Origin: Halodurantibacterium daqingensis
Lineage (GTDB): Bacteria; Pseudomonadota; Alphaproteobacteria; Rhodobacterales; Rhodobacteraceae
Length of the DNA: 64,000 nucleotides
Assembly (NCBI RefSeq): GCF_042666235.1
Contig: NZ_JBHTFQ010000008.1
Location: 174,384-238,383 of the forward strand
Reading direction: 5' to 3'
Notes under the pieces: model-generated
The model's database searches: none
What the model was told of the DNA's origin: nothing
The model's input: only the letters and a program-made list of their open reading frames with translations
Translations under genes and position numbers: made by a program
In this document: positions 52,679 to 62,039 of the stretch, in pieces
How the letters are laid out: each line of letters starts with the position of its first letter
Position numbering within the stretch: position 1 is the first letter of the stretch

Positions 52679-54236
52679 GCTGAAACTCCGAATCTGAGTA
52701 ATTTGGTCGGGTTCGGGTTACAGGCTTTGCAGAGCTCGGACAAGCGCGGTTTTCTGCCCGGCTCCTTGCCTTCTTGCTCAGGTGCGCCGTCAGTCGCCGG
52801 TGGGTCCGGGCGGCGCGGTCCGGAGAGCGGTTGCGAGGCTCAGGTTCACCGGAAAGCCGGGCCGATGGACAGCTCGCCCGACACTGTTGGCGGACCTTGG
52901 CAAGAGCGCCGGGCCCATCCGGAACCGGATCCGCTGGCGCCCGCCCTTGGGGTCTCGCGGAAGCCGAAATGCGCCGCCGTTTGCGCAAAGCGAGGTTCCG
53001 CCGCTCCTTCTGCCCGGTCTATCCCGGCGCCCCGCGCCGAGCCCGCCATGTCGTTCTCGAGCACCTGGCACAAGACGCCGCGAGCTTCCCGAGACTATCT
53101 TCTGACTGCTGCCAGAGGGTTCGACGGGCTGGGCCAGCCCCAGTGTGCAGTCGGCAACCCCGGGGGCGGATCGGGCGCATCTGCCACCGAAGAGGATCTT
53201 TCCACGACCATCTCGGGCTGGACACAGGCGGCGGACCAAGCCGAGATCCGGGTGGCGCGCGTGCGTCTCACCCTGGCTTTTCCGCAGAGGCTGCGGGCGT
53301 CGGCGTCTATCGGCTGTCGTGCTGTCTGGTGAGCAGTAGCAATCAGAGGCAGCCTTCAGCAGCAGGGATCCTTTTCCCTTTACCCCGTGCCGAGGCACGG
53401 GAATGGTCCACCGAGAACTGCCGTCCCTGCAAGGTTACGCGGCCCGGGTGGATGCGGCGAAAACCTCAATGCTGGCTCCCGCGCCCGATATCTCGCTTGC
53501 CGATGCCGCGGCAATCAATCTGACGCTGACCTCGGTGATCTTCGGCACGATGCGCAACGCCTTTGAAAGGTGACCTTCGGCGGAGGAGACGGACGCGCTG
53601 CGTCGAAACCTGCACGCCCTGTGCCGCGCCTACCTGCACGCCTTGCCTCGGACGACGGCGGCGCCTCGTGGGCGATGAGGCGCTCGTGCCGCTCCTGTTC
53701 CTTGCGGGAGAGGATCATGCCGGCATGGTGGAGGATGCCATCGATCCACTCACCATCGGCGGCAGAACCGGTGTCGTCCCAGTAGTCGATGTGCCGGTCG
53801 CGAACCTCATACCGGCACAGGCGCTTTCACGGTTTCCGATCGCTTCGTCATAGCCGCCAGCGCAAGCCGTCAGCCGCAGCCGCGGATCCCCGATCCGGAC
53901 AACCGGCCACCTCGACAACCAGCCTCTGGGCATCTGGCGAGACCACGGTCGGATGCCTCGGTTTGCGTTTCGTGCCGAAACGTGCTTAATGCAGCCCCGC
54001 CCGGGGCGCGCGTTGCGGCTGTTCGGAGGCGATGCGTCAGGGACGGGTAGCGGAGCCGTCTGGCCATCCATCCGGATGGTCATTTGGGCGCGCACGTCAC
54101 GCCGGGCGGTATCATGGCTGCTGTCGTTGCCGGGTTGAGTGCTGTTTCCCGGCGCCATGCATCGACGCGCTACAGGAACGTTTTTGAAACGCCATGGGCA
54201 TGGACCTATGGCCAGCGCCAACAAGAGGGACGCCAT
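52679..54236. other. 1.56-kb region without an intact gene
   Basis: Read in all frames, I find only two short stretches that look coded. 53403-53573 (+) is an open frame of 56 residues (LADAAAINLTLTSVIFGTMR) resembling the C-terminal helix pair of a TetR-like regulator. About 53850-53640 (-) reads YEVRDRHIDYWDDTG then EWIDGILHHAGMILSRKEQ, possibly the tail of a small phage- or plasmid-type protein; the preceding GYDEAIGNRESACAGMR is in another frame. Neither is secure. The binding-protein promoter should lie at 52679-52740. No IS terminal repeats or tRNA were seen. Confidence 0.4.
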
Positions 54237-55895
54237 ATGAGCGAGGATGCGCCGGAATCAAAGGCCGACACACCAGAGGTGGAGTCGATTCCCGAGCCGG
54301 AAGGTGAAACCGAGATCATCGAGACCAGCTACGACATCGGTCAGGACAACTTCAGCGGGTCCGTCGCGGTGGATCTCGACATCCACAAGGTGGTGTTCAC
54401 GGTTTCTGCCATCGCCATCATGCTGTTCACTTTCCTGACGCTGGCCTTCCAGAACGACGTCGAGCCGCTGTTCGTGGGCCTGCGCGACTGGCTGACCGGC
54501 AATCTTGGCTGGTTCTTCCTGCTGTCAGGCAATATCTTCGTGCTGGTGTGCCTGGGGCTGATCATCTCGCCGCTGGGCAGAATCCGGCTCGGAGGGCCGG
54601 AGGCGACCCCCGATTTCGGCTATGTCGGCTGGTTCTCGATGCTGTTCGCGGCCGGGATGGGCATCGGGCTGATGTTCTATGGTGTCTCGGAGCCATTGTC
54701 GCACTACTCGGCCGCCTATGACGGCGTCGCGTTTGGGGACGGCGGTGTGCGCACCGACTGGGCGCCGCTGGATGGGGCCGAAGGTGACGCGGTCGAGGCG
54801 CGGCGGCTGGGCATGGCGGCGACGATCTTCCACTGGGGCCTGCACCCCTGGGCGATCTATGCCGTGGTCGCCCTGGCGCTGGCCCTTTTCAGCTACAACA
54901 AGGGGCTGCCGCTGACGCTGCGCTCGGCCTTCTACCCGATTTTCGGCGAACGGGTCTGGGGCTGGCCGGGCCATGTCATCGACATTCTGGCGGTGCTTGC
55001 CACGGTCTTCGGGCTGGCGACCTCGCTCGGGATTGGGGCGCAGCAGGCGGTGGCAGGGCTGCACTTCCTGTTCGGACTGAGCACCGGCAACACAATGCTG
55101 ATCCTGCTGATCATCCTGATCACGCTGGTGGCGATCGTTTCGATCATCCGCGGGCTTGAAGGCGGGGTGAAGATGCTGTCCGAGGTCAACATGGGCCTGG
55201 CGGCACTGCTGCTGCTGTTCGTGATCGTGGCCGGGCCGACCGTGGCTGTCGCCACCGGCTTCTTCGACAATCTGCTGGCCTATGGCAGGCACCTGCCGTC
55301 GCTTTCGATGCCCTTCGGCCGCGAAGACACAAATTTCGCGGGCGGATGGACGGCATTCTACTGGGCCTGGTGGATCAGCTGGTCGCCATTCGTGGGCATG
55401 TTCATCGCCCGCGTCAGCCGCGGGCGCACGGTGCGCGAATTCCTGATTACCGTCCTGATCGTGCCGACAATTCTGTCGGTCCTGTGGATGACGGCGATGG
55501 GCGGCACTGCCATCGAGCAGGTCGTCAATGACGGCTACACCGCGGTGCAGGATGCCGCGCTGGAACTGCAGCTGTTCCAGATGCTGACGCAACTGCCGTT
55601 GACCGCCATCTCTTCCTTCATCGGGATTGTCCTGGTGGTGGTGTTCTTCATCACGTCCTCGGACTCCGGCTCGTTGGTGATCGACACCATCGCGTCCGGC
55701 GGCAAGACCAATGCGCCGGTCATTCAGCGCGTGTTCTGGGCCAGCTTCGAGGGCGCGGTCGCCATCGCACTGCTGCTGGGCGGGGGGCTGGCCGCCTTGC
55801 AGGCCATGGCGGTGTCAACGGGGCTGCCCTTCACCTTCGTGCTTCTGGGCGCCTGCTACGCCGTCGTGCGCGGGCTGATGAACGAGCCGCGCTGA
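54237..55895 (+). CDS. BCCT-family betaine/carnitine/choline transporter
   Basis: 552 residues, twelve membrane segments from about residue 60 on, after an acidic 50-residue N terminus. Signature GMGIGLMFYGVSEPLSHY, then the tryptophan-rich WAWWISWSPFVGMFIARVSRGRTVREF, which is the BCCT motif. Substrates of the family are glycine betaine, choline, carnitine and DMSP; sodium-coupled (GMGIG-type glycine motif). AAGAGGGA precedes the ATG at 54237. Single gene with no visible osmotic promoter motif. Confidence 0.9.
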   Translation: MSEDAPESKADTPEVESIPEPEGETEIIETSYDIGQDNFSGSVAVDLDIHKVVFTVSAIAIMLFTFLTLAFQNDVEPLFVGLRDWLTGNLGWFFLLSGNIFVLVCLGLIISPLGRIRLGGPEATPDFGYVGWFSMLFAAGMGIGLMFYGVSEPLSHYSAAYDGVAFGDGGVRTDWAPLDGAEGDAVEARRLGMAATIFHWGLHPWAIYAVVALALALFSYNKGLPLTLRSAFYPIFGERVWGWPGHVIDILAVLATVFGLATSLGIGAQQAVAGLHFLFGLSTGNTMLILLIILITLVAIVSIIRGLEGGVKMLSEVNMGLAALLLLFVIVAGPTVAVATGFFDNLLAYGRHLPSLSMPFGREDTNFAGGWTAFYWAWWISWSPFVGMFIARVSRGRTVREFLITVLIVPTILSVLWMTAMGGTAIEQVVNDGYTAVQDAALELQLFQMLTQLPLTAISSFIGIVLVVVFFITSSDSGSLVIDTIASGGKTNAPVIQRVFWASFEGAVAIALLLGGGLAALQAMAVSTGLPFTFVLLGACYAVVRGLMNEPR

Positions 55896-56408
55896 TCCGC
55901 GCCGTTCCGGCGCTGCGTCTTCGGAGCGCCGGAAACCGGTCAAGACTGCCGTGACAGGGTTTTCCCTGCCTCCAGGCCCGAGGCTGCTGGCTCATCAGCC
56001 CGGGAAACCCGAATCCTCGATTCGGTGTGGATCGTCGCCCGACAATTGGCCCTGCCGAAGGGCAGCTTTGCTGCAACGGCCGTTCAAGCGCCGCAGCGAG
56101 ATCGACGAACTGCGTTCGCGGACAATGATCTCACAGAGAAGACAGTCACCCGGGAGCTTTGGCGCTGCATCGGCGATGCAAGCGCCTCGGGCGCCCCGGG
56201 ACAAGGCAGCTGACGGATACGTGCTTTGCCGCAATGGGATCCATGCGACCTGCAACGGCCAGATTTTCCCCGCGACGGTTTTCGCCTAGGATCTTGCCGT
56301 GGCCTTGCAAGACGCAGGGACCCTGCATGAGATGCCTGGCGCAGGTAAGCTTGGTGAGAAGCTTCAGACATCAGGCTGCTCGAACCTCGTGAGCGCCGGA
56401 GAGGGACA
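55896..56408. other. 513-base gap, no gene recognised
   Basis: No supported reading frame, RNA gene or repeat. The last 40 bases hold the ribosome site (GGAGAGGGACA) of the next gene. Confidence 0.4.
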
Positions 56409-56660
56409 ATGAGCGATACCGACATCCGTCTTGCCGAACTACAGGCCGAGGTCGATCATTTGGCGGATATGGCTGTCCACATGATGCTGGGACTTTACTT
56501 CGGCCTCGGCGGCACGCCGGACGGTCTGCGCAGGATCGCGGACGACTTCGCGGCAGCGGCAGAGGATCCCGATCCGGCCATATCGAGGCTCGCCGCCGCC
56601 CTTCAGATGGCGCTGCGCGAGGCGGCGGAGAAGCTGGAACGCCAGCCGGACAGCGCCTGA
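56409..56660 (+). CDS. Small hypothetical protein
   Basis: 83 residues, acidic and predicted helical, with a short hydrophobic stretch (DMAVHMMLGLYFGLGG) in the middle and heptad-like Ala/Leu patterns at both ends (AELQAEVDHLADM; LQMALREAAEKLERQ). GGAGAGGGACA precedes the ATG, and codon use resembles the neighbours, so it is probably real. I do not recognise a family. It converges with the MFS gene 22 bases away. Confidence 0.6.
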   Translation: MSDTDIRLAELQAEVDHLADMAVHMMLGLYFGLGGTPDGLRRIADDFAAAAEDPDPAISRLAAALQMALREAAEKLERQPDSA

Positions 56661-56682
56661 TCCTCCCACGGCAATGTTGGCC

Positions 56683-57849
56683 TCAGGAGACGCAAGCGGG
56701 ATTCGCCGTTGCAGGGGCGATGCCGCGGCACTTCGGCGCTGGCAAGGCGGCGCCCGCCATCACCAGCGCTGCAGCGGCAAGGGCTACCGGCGCGCCTGCT
56801 TTGTCAAGCAACGCGCCGAAAGCCGGCGCCCCCGCCGTCTGCCCCGCCGCAATCATCAGGAACGGCAGCCCGAGGCCCAGATCGGCGCGATCTGGGAACA
56901 GCGTGATTCCCCACAGCAGAAGCGTGCCCGACGAAATGATGTAGCCTGCCCCGAACAACCCCATGGCGAGATAGGGCAGGGCGGCAGCCGCACCGCCCGC
57001 TGCAAGGCAGATCACCGCGACTGCCATCAGCGCCAGCGACAGGCGGTGAACATAAGCAAGCCCGAACCGGTCAGTCGCGACACCTGTAACCAGCCCGGCC
57101 AGGCCGGCCGCGCCCAGGACGATCCAGGCCAGCGCGATGCGGTCGTCGGCATATCCCAGCTCTTCTCGCAGGATGTCGGCGCCGAAGGTCCAGATGGCCG
57201 TGCTGGCGCCGCCCATCGCCAGCGCGGCGAGACCGAGCGGAACCAGCCCATGCCGGCGCAGCCGAAGTCCGCCCGGGAACCCGCCTTCGTCAGCCTCGGC
57301 CGGGATTGCCCGCCACAGCCACAGGGTGACCGCCGCACCGATGCCTGCGAAGCCGAGGTAAAGCTCGCGCCAGGCGGCGGCAAAGGCCAGTGCGGCAAGG
57401 CCGGATAGGATGATTCCGGCCGCCGTCCCTGCGTTGATGGCGCCGTTCGCGCGCGGCCGGCTCGCGTCCGTTACATGGCGGCTCACCGCAGCGGCCAGCG
57501 GCGGCGAGGCGAGGCCCGTGCTGATGCCTGCCAGCGCGATGGCCCCTCCAAGGGCCAGCGCCGAGCCTGCAAGCCCCGCCAGCGCCAGCCCGGCAGTCGC
57601 GCAGAGCCCCGCCAGAGCGGCGACGACGCGCGGCCCCCATCGCGGCACGGCCAGGAACGCGGCGAGGATGCCGATGCAATAGGCGGCGAAGGCCGCGCTG
57701 CCGATCCAACCCGCGGCCACGGTGCTCAACGACAGCTCGGCCCTGATCTGCGGCAGAAGCAGCCCGTAGGCAAAGCGCGCAAGACCGTAAACCAGTGCGG
57801 TGAGGGCAAAGCCCGCCGCCACCAGCCCGGCCGGGCTGCGGCGGCTCAC
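56683..57849 (-). CDS. MFS transporter (YbfB/YjiJ-like)
   Basis: 388 residues, twelve hydrophobic segments. N-terminal VYGLARFAYGLLLPQIRAEL and SAAFAAYCIGILAAFLAVPRW GPR motif A-like loop belong to the YbfB/YjiJ MFS group. Probable exporter. Its ATG overlaps the TetR stop (ATGA) so it forms a two-gene operon with it, controlled from the 30-base palindrome upstream of TetR. Confidence 0.85.
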   Translation of the reverse strand: MSRRSPAGLVAAGFALTALVYGLARFAYGLLLPQIRAELSLSTVAAGWIGSAAFAAYCIGILAAFLAVPRWGPRVVAALAGLCATAGLALAGLAGSALALGGAIALAGISTGLASPPLAAAVSRHVTDASRPRANGAINAGTAAGIILSGLAALAFAAAWRELYLGFAGIGAAVTLWLWRAIPAEADEGGFPGGLRLRRHGLVPLGLAALAMGGASTAIWTFGADILREELGYADDRIALAWIVLGAAGLAGLVTGVATDRFGLAYVHRLSLALMAVAVICLAAGGAAAALPYLAMGLFGAGYIISSGTLLLWGITLFPDRADLGLGLPFLMIAAGQTAGAPAFGALLDKAGAPVALAAAALVMAGAALPAPKCRGIAPATANPACVS

Positions 57850-58382
57850 CTGCGCCTCGCATCGGCCAGAAGCGCCTCGGCGGCCTCACCTGCGGCCTGC
57901 ACGACATCCATGCCGGCGACACTGGCGGCGGCGGTCGCGCCCTCGAAGAGCAGCCAGATCTGCAGCGACAGCGCCTCGTCCCGGCGGCCCAGCTCAAGCT
58001 CGACCCGGCGGCCGATCTCGCCGAGGAACTCGGTCTTCTGCGCGCGCACCGCCTCGGCGATCTCTGCGCTGTCGCCGGCATATTCGCCATGGGCGCGCAG
58101 CAGCATGCAGCCGCGCGCACCGAACTCGGCCAGCCATACGGCGAGCGCCTCGAAGAGCCCCGCGACGCCGCTCTCCGGCTCGGCGCGCAGCCGCGCCATG
58201 AAGGCCTGGTGCCGCTGCTGGACGACCGCCAGGACCAGGCCGTCGCGTGATCCGAAATGTTTGTAGAGCGTGCGCGTGGACGCGCCGGAAGGCAGCAGCA
58301 CCGCATCCACCCCGATGCCGCGGAAGCCATGTTGCTCGAAGGTCTGCATGGCACCAGTGATGATCTCGTCGCGCTTGCTCAT
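57846..58382 (-). CDS. TetR-family repressor of the MFS gene
   Basis: 178 residues from the ATG at 58382 (an ATG nine bases earlier is also possible). N-terminal helix-turn-helix: DEIITGAMQTFEQHGFRGIG and GASTRTLYKHFGSRDGLVLAV. The C-terminal part with ARGCMLLRAHGEYAGDSAEI is of the TetR_C_47-like type. No clear ribosome site precedes either ATG; the 30-base operator ends four bases upstream, so the mRNA may be leaderless or start inside the operator. Confidence 0.86.
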   Translation of the reverse strand: MSKRDEIITGAMQTFEQHGFRGIGVDAVLLPSGASTRTLYKHFGSRDGLVLAVVQQRHQAFMARLRAEPESGVAGLFEALAVWLAEFGARGCMLLRAHGEYAGDSAEIAEAVRAQKTEFLGEIGRRVELELGRRDEALSLQIWLLFEGATAAASVAGMDVVQAAGEAAEALLADARRR

Positions 58383-58385
58383 GGA

Positions 58386-58415
58386 GCACATGTAAAGCGT
58401 TCGCTTTACATGTGC
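58386..58415. promoter_or_regulatory. TetR operator, 14-bp perfect inverted repeat
   Basis: GCACATGTAAAGCG (58386-58399), TT, CGCTTTACATGTGC (58402-58415). A perfect 14-bp inverted repeat with a 2-base centre, directly upstream of the TetR start, so the site covers its promoter or start region. Confidence 0.78.
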
Positions 58416-58599
58416 AAGATTGCGGCGGCTGATGCCTGTTCGGAACGATACCCCGCGAACCGGTGATCCCGGTCGCGATGCAGTCCAGCCTGCTGTGACC
58501 GGACGCTGATCCGCGTGGCAGCGAAATCTCGCCACGGATGCCGGTAGTGATCTTCGCCGGCGCTTCAGTCCGCCAAAGCTCATCAAAGTTCGGCAACCG

Positions 58600-58728
58600 T
58601 CTCTTCCTCAAGAGCTGCTGCGCATGTTTCGCGAGAAGTCCCTCGGCCAGCATCCGGAAGGCCTCCTGCGCCTTTGGCAGCAAGGCGGCTGGATCGTCAC
58701 ACGCCGCCAACCAGAGCGCCGCGTTCAT
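58600..58728 (-). pseudogene. TetR-paralogue C-terminal fragment
   Basis: MNAALWLAACDDPAALLPKA then QEAFRMLAEGLLAKHAQQLL: nearly the same C terminus as the intact TetR at 19328-19936 (which has NAALWVATCDDPAGMLPKAQ). Only the last 40 residues remain; the DNA-binding domain is missing. The rest of 58416-59154 (apart from the sqdB promoter) has no recognisable gene. Confidence 0.7.
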
Positions 58729-59154
58729 CCGCTTCATCGCGAAGGAGTTTGCAGCGCTCCGCACCCACCAGACTACAGGCGAGTTCACGGCAAGCCAGAT
58801 CGGCTGGTCGGGCCGGGTGGATCCCAGCGCGGACCTGTGACCCTTCGTCATGACCGGGCGGGCTCAACGATGCGCGCTCTTCCAATCCGCAAGGGACCGC
58901 GCGGCGGGGCCGACCATCGGGCCGGCGGGAAGCAGGACGGGGCTGCTTGCCGGCAGTTGGAGGCGGCCGCCGGATCGGCCCGGCCGCGTAATGAGACCCC
59001 CGCGACAGGGGCGCTGCGGCTTTCATGGCAGATCGGCGCGTGTTCAATCTGCGGTTTCTCGCCCCGCGCGCGTTCCTGGAATAGGGTATCGGCCAAAGAT
59101 GTGTTACTGGAGCGGATCAAGAGAACGGTATTGATTGCGTCTGCGGAGATTACG

Positions 59155-60369
59155 ATGAGAGTGCTTGTCTTGGGTGGGGACGGGTTTTGTGGATGGCCGA
59201 CGGCCCTTCGGCTTGCCCGCGCGGGCCATGAGATCACGATCGTCGACAACCTTTCGCGGCGCCGCATCGATCAGGAACTGGGGGCGCAAAGCCTGTCGCC
59301 GATCCGGTCTCTGGACGAGAGGGTCGCGGCCTGGAACCGCTTGGGCCATGCCCCGCTGGAGATTGCCCCGATCGACATTGCCGAAGATTACCACAGCCTG
59401 CGGGCGCTTCTTGCCCGCCTGCGCCCCGACTGCGTGGTCCATTTCGCCGAACAGCGTGCAGCCCCCTATTCGATGCGCGGCCCGGGCCAGAAGCGCTATA
59501 CCGTGGACAACAATGTCAACGGGACGCACAATCTGCTTGTCGCCCTCGTGGAGCTGGATCTTGATGCCCATCTCGTGCATCTGGGAACGATGGGTGTCTA
59601 TGGTTATGACGGCGACGGGCTCGAGATCCCCGAGGGTTATCTTGACGTGACGGTGCGGAATGACGAAGGCGCCACCTTCGCGCGATCGATCCTTTATCCC
59701 ACCGCGCCCGGCAGCGTGTATCACATGACCAAATCGCTGGATCAGATCCTGTTCCAGTTCTATGCGCGCAATGACGGGCTGCGCATCACCGATCTTCATC
59801 AGGGGATCGTCTGGGGCACACAGACGCGCGAGACCCGGCTGGATGACGCGCTGATCAACCGGTTCGATTACGATGGCGATTTCGGGACGGTGCTGAACCG
59901 GTTCCTGGTTCAGGGGGTGAACGGGCATCCGCTGACCGTTCACGGCACGGGTGGCCAGACCCGCGCCTTCATCAACATCGAGGATACCGTGCGCTGCATC
60001 GAACTGGCCGTGCAAAGCCCGCCCCGCCGGGGCGACCGGGTGAGGATCATCAATCAGCTTGCCGAGACGCGCAGCGTCCGCGACATCGCGGAGCTGGTCG
60101 CGGGCGTTACGGGAACCGCGATCGCCGAGGTGGACAACCCGCGTAACGAGGCGCCCTGCAACAGCCTTCAGGCGTCGAACCGGACCTTTCGCAGCATGGG
60201 CTGGCAGCCGATCCTTCTGAAGAACGCGCTTCTGAACGAGACGACGGAAATCGTCGAGCGTTTCCGAGACCGTTTCGATCCCGCCGTGGTGCCGGCGCGC
60301 GCGCTCTGGACACGGCAGAACCGTCCGGGCGTTCTGCGGGGCGAGGGTGCCGGGGCCGAGGGGCGATGA
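59155..60369 (+). CDS. sqdB: UDP-sulfoquinovose synthase
   Basis: 404 residues. Makes UDP-sulfoquinovose from UDP-glucose and sulfite with NAD. NAD-binding GGDGFCGWPTAL at 8-19; HFAEQRAAPYSM at 96-107 (the family HFGEQRSAPYSM); the catalytic T145 in HLGTMGVYG and Y189/K193 in YHMTKS; then FDYDGDFGTVLNRFLVQ and GGQTRAFINIEDTVRCIELA, specific to SqdB. ATG with GGAG nine bases upstream. Its stop overlaps a BcsB-like gene (4 bases). No sqdA, sqdC, sqdD or sqdX-like sulfolipid transferase follows, so its sugar nucleotide may feed a polysaccharide. Confidence 0.92.
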   Translation: MRVLVLGGDGFCGWPTALRLARAGHEITIVDNLSRRRIDQELGAQSLSPIRSLDERVAAWNRLGHAPLEIAPIDIAEDYHSLRALLARLRPDCVVHFAEQRAAPYSMRGPGQKRYTVDNNVNGTHNLLVALVELDLDAHLVHLGTMGVYGYDGDGLEIPEGYLDVTVRNDEGATFARSILYPTAPGSVYHMTKSLDQILFQFYARNDGLRITDLHQGIVWGTQTRETRLDDALINRFDYDGDFGTVLNRFLVQGVNGHPLTVHGTGGQTRAFINIEDTVRCIELAVQSPPRRGDRVRIINQLAETRSVRDIAELVAGVTGTAIAEVDNPRNEAPCNSLQASNRTFRSMGWQPILLKNALLNETTEIVERFRDRFDPAVVPARALWTRQNRPGVLRGEGAGAEGR

Positions 60370-62039
60370 AGGATCTGATCCGACTGATCGGCGTGGGCGC
60401 GCTGGTCTTCTTCGTGGTCGGCTTTGCGATGATCTATTCGCGCGACAGCGGCTTCAGGGCGGGGGTCAGCGCCTTCATCGCCCATGCCAAGGCGGCGCTT
60501 GGACGGACGCTTTCCGGCATGGGGCAGGGGGGCGCGCCGGAGATGGCCGTGGCCGAACTGCGATTGCCCCGACCCAAGCCCAACAGCTGGATGGGGTTGA
60601 CCGGCTTTCCGGACCAGATGGAACTGCGCTTTCCCATTCCAGCGATGGGCGGGTTCATCGGCGGCGATCTGGACCTGAGGTTCGAGGCCCAGCTTGCAGA
60701 GGGAGGCGACGGGCTGCTCAGCATCGCCGTGAACGGGACAAGGCGTCGCGAGATCGTGCTCAACACGGGCAGCCGCGCCTATAATATCCGGATCCCTCTT
60801 GAGCCGGCCGACCTTCTGGGGAACCACGCGCTGGTGCAGCTTTCGGCGCGCGGCACGACGAACAGCGGCCAGATCTGCCCCGCGGATTCCGCGAACTGGG
60901 GCAGCGCGATAGCCCTCCTGCCCGAAAGCGCACTTCTGCTGCGCTCGATCCGCGAAGCGGTTCATCCCGAAACCGACCTTGTGACGATGCCCGAGCCGCT
61001 GAACCTTCGCCTGGGTACGGATCTTGCCGCGCAGGCCATCGCGGTCTGGGCGATGCAGCGCATGCGGCGCGCGGGCGTCGAGGTGGCGCTTGTGGATGAC
61101 ACCCATTCCGGCCCCTCGATCGAGATCGTGGAAGACGGCCATGAGCCCGTTGGCCGGGGCCAGAACGCGACCGTTGCCCTTCATGGCAACGACGGTATCG
61201 CGCAGGCGATCAGCTTCCATCGGGCCGAGCTTTCGACACTGGACGCGCTGGCCGACTGGCCGGTTTCCGTTGGCCATCTGACCCCCGAAACGACGGTGCG
61301 CAACTTTCGCGGTTCGCGCCGGTGGCACATCCCCTACCGGATCGCCGACCTGCCGCAGGGGCGCATGCCCACCCGCTTTGACCTTGCGCTGCGCACCAGC
61401 GTTCTGGCCGACGATCTTGACTGGGTGGTGCGCGTTTCGCTGAACGGGAACCTTCTGGAAACGGCGCGGCTTCCCGGCAGCAATCCCGACATCCGGATGT
61501 CGGTCGTCTTGCCGACCGACAAGCAGGGCCTGTCGAACACGCTGCTTGTCGAACTGGTGGACACCTCGCCGAACACCAGCATCTGCCGTGTTGGCCCCGA
61601 TGCGCTGGCGCAGCTTCTGCCGGAAAGCCACTTCACCGCAGCGGGGTCACAGCCGAGGGATGGATGGGGTGCCCTCGTGCGCCAGCTTGCCGAAGTGACG
61701 GTTTCACCGGGCAATCACGGCCCGGTCGATGTCGTTCAGGCAACGCGGGCAGCGGCCATGCTGGGCAAGTTCCTGCCCACGAATGCCCAAACCCTTGTTG
61801 CGCCGCAGGACGCCGAAATCACAATCACTCTCGTTGACAAGGCCAGGCTGGCCGCGGTGCTGAGCGAGAGGGCCGCGCGACCGCAGCCCGGGCAGATGCT
61901 GCTGATTACCGACACCGGCGGATCGCTCGTCAACCCGCTGGAACTGACACCGCTGGAAGCCGACGCGGCGCAGGGGCTGCTCGCGCGGATGCATGCAACG
62001 GATATCGCCTTCCTTGTCGCGCGAACCCCCCCTCCCTGA
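60366..62039 (+). CDS. BcsB-like periplasmic subunit of a membrane polysaccharide synthase
   Basis: 557 residues. N-terminal membrane anchor (about 7-25, LIGVGALVFFVVGFAMIY), the rest periplasmic. BcsB-type carbohydrate-binding and flavodoxin-like modules: WMGLTGFPDQMELRFPIP, GSRAYNIRIPLEPADLLGNH, NSGQICPADSANWGSAI and LGTDLAAQAIAVWAMQR. It is shorter than cellulose BcsB (about 750) and lacks the C-terminal membrane helix. It likely guides the growing chain made by the GT2 next door. Overlaps sqdB by four bases and the GT2 gene by 47. Confidence 0.78.
   Translation: MKDLIRLIGVGALVFFVVGFAMIYSRDSGFRAGVSAFIAHAKAALGRTLSGMGQGGAPEMAVAELRLPRPKPNSWMGLTGFPDQMELRFPIPAMGGFIGGDLDLRFEAQLAEGGDGLLSIAVNGTRRREIVLNTGSRAYNIRIPLEPADLLGNHALVQLSARGTTNSGQICPADSANWGSAIALLPESALLLRSIREAVHPETDLVTMPEPLNLRLGTDLAAQAIAVWAMQRMRRAGVEVALVDDTHSGPSIEIVEDGHEPVGRGQNATVALHGNDGIAQAISFHRAELSTLDALADWPVSVGHLTPETTVRNFRGSRRWHIPYRIADLPQGRMPTRFDLALRTSVLADDLDWVVRVSLNGNLLETARLPGSNPDIRMSVVLPTDKQGLSNTLLVELVDTSPNTSICRVGPDALAQLLPESHFTAAGSQPRDGWGALVRQLAEVTVSPGNHGPVDVVQATRAAAMLGKFLPTNAQTLVAPQDAEITITLVDKARLAAVLSERAARPQPGQMLLITDTGGSLVNPLELTPLEADAAQGLLARMHATDIAFLVARTPPP

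Noticed and set aside
59104..60015. A minus-strand frame opposite sqdB
   Set aside because: Shadow of sqdB; no supporting ribosome site or motif.
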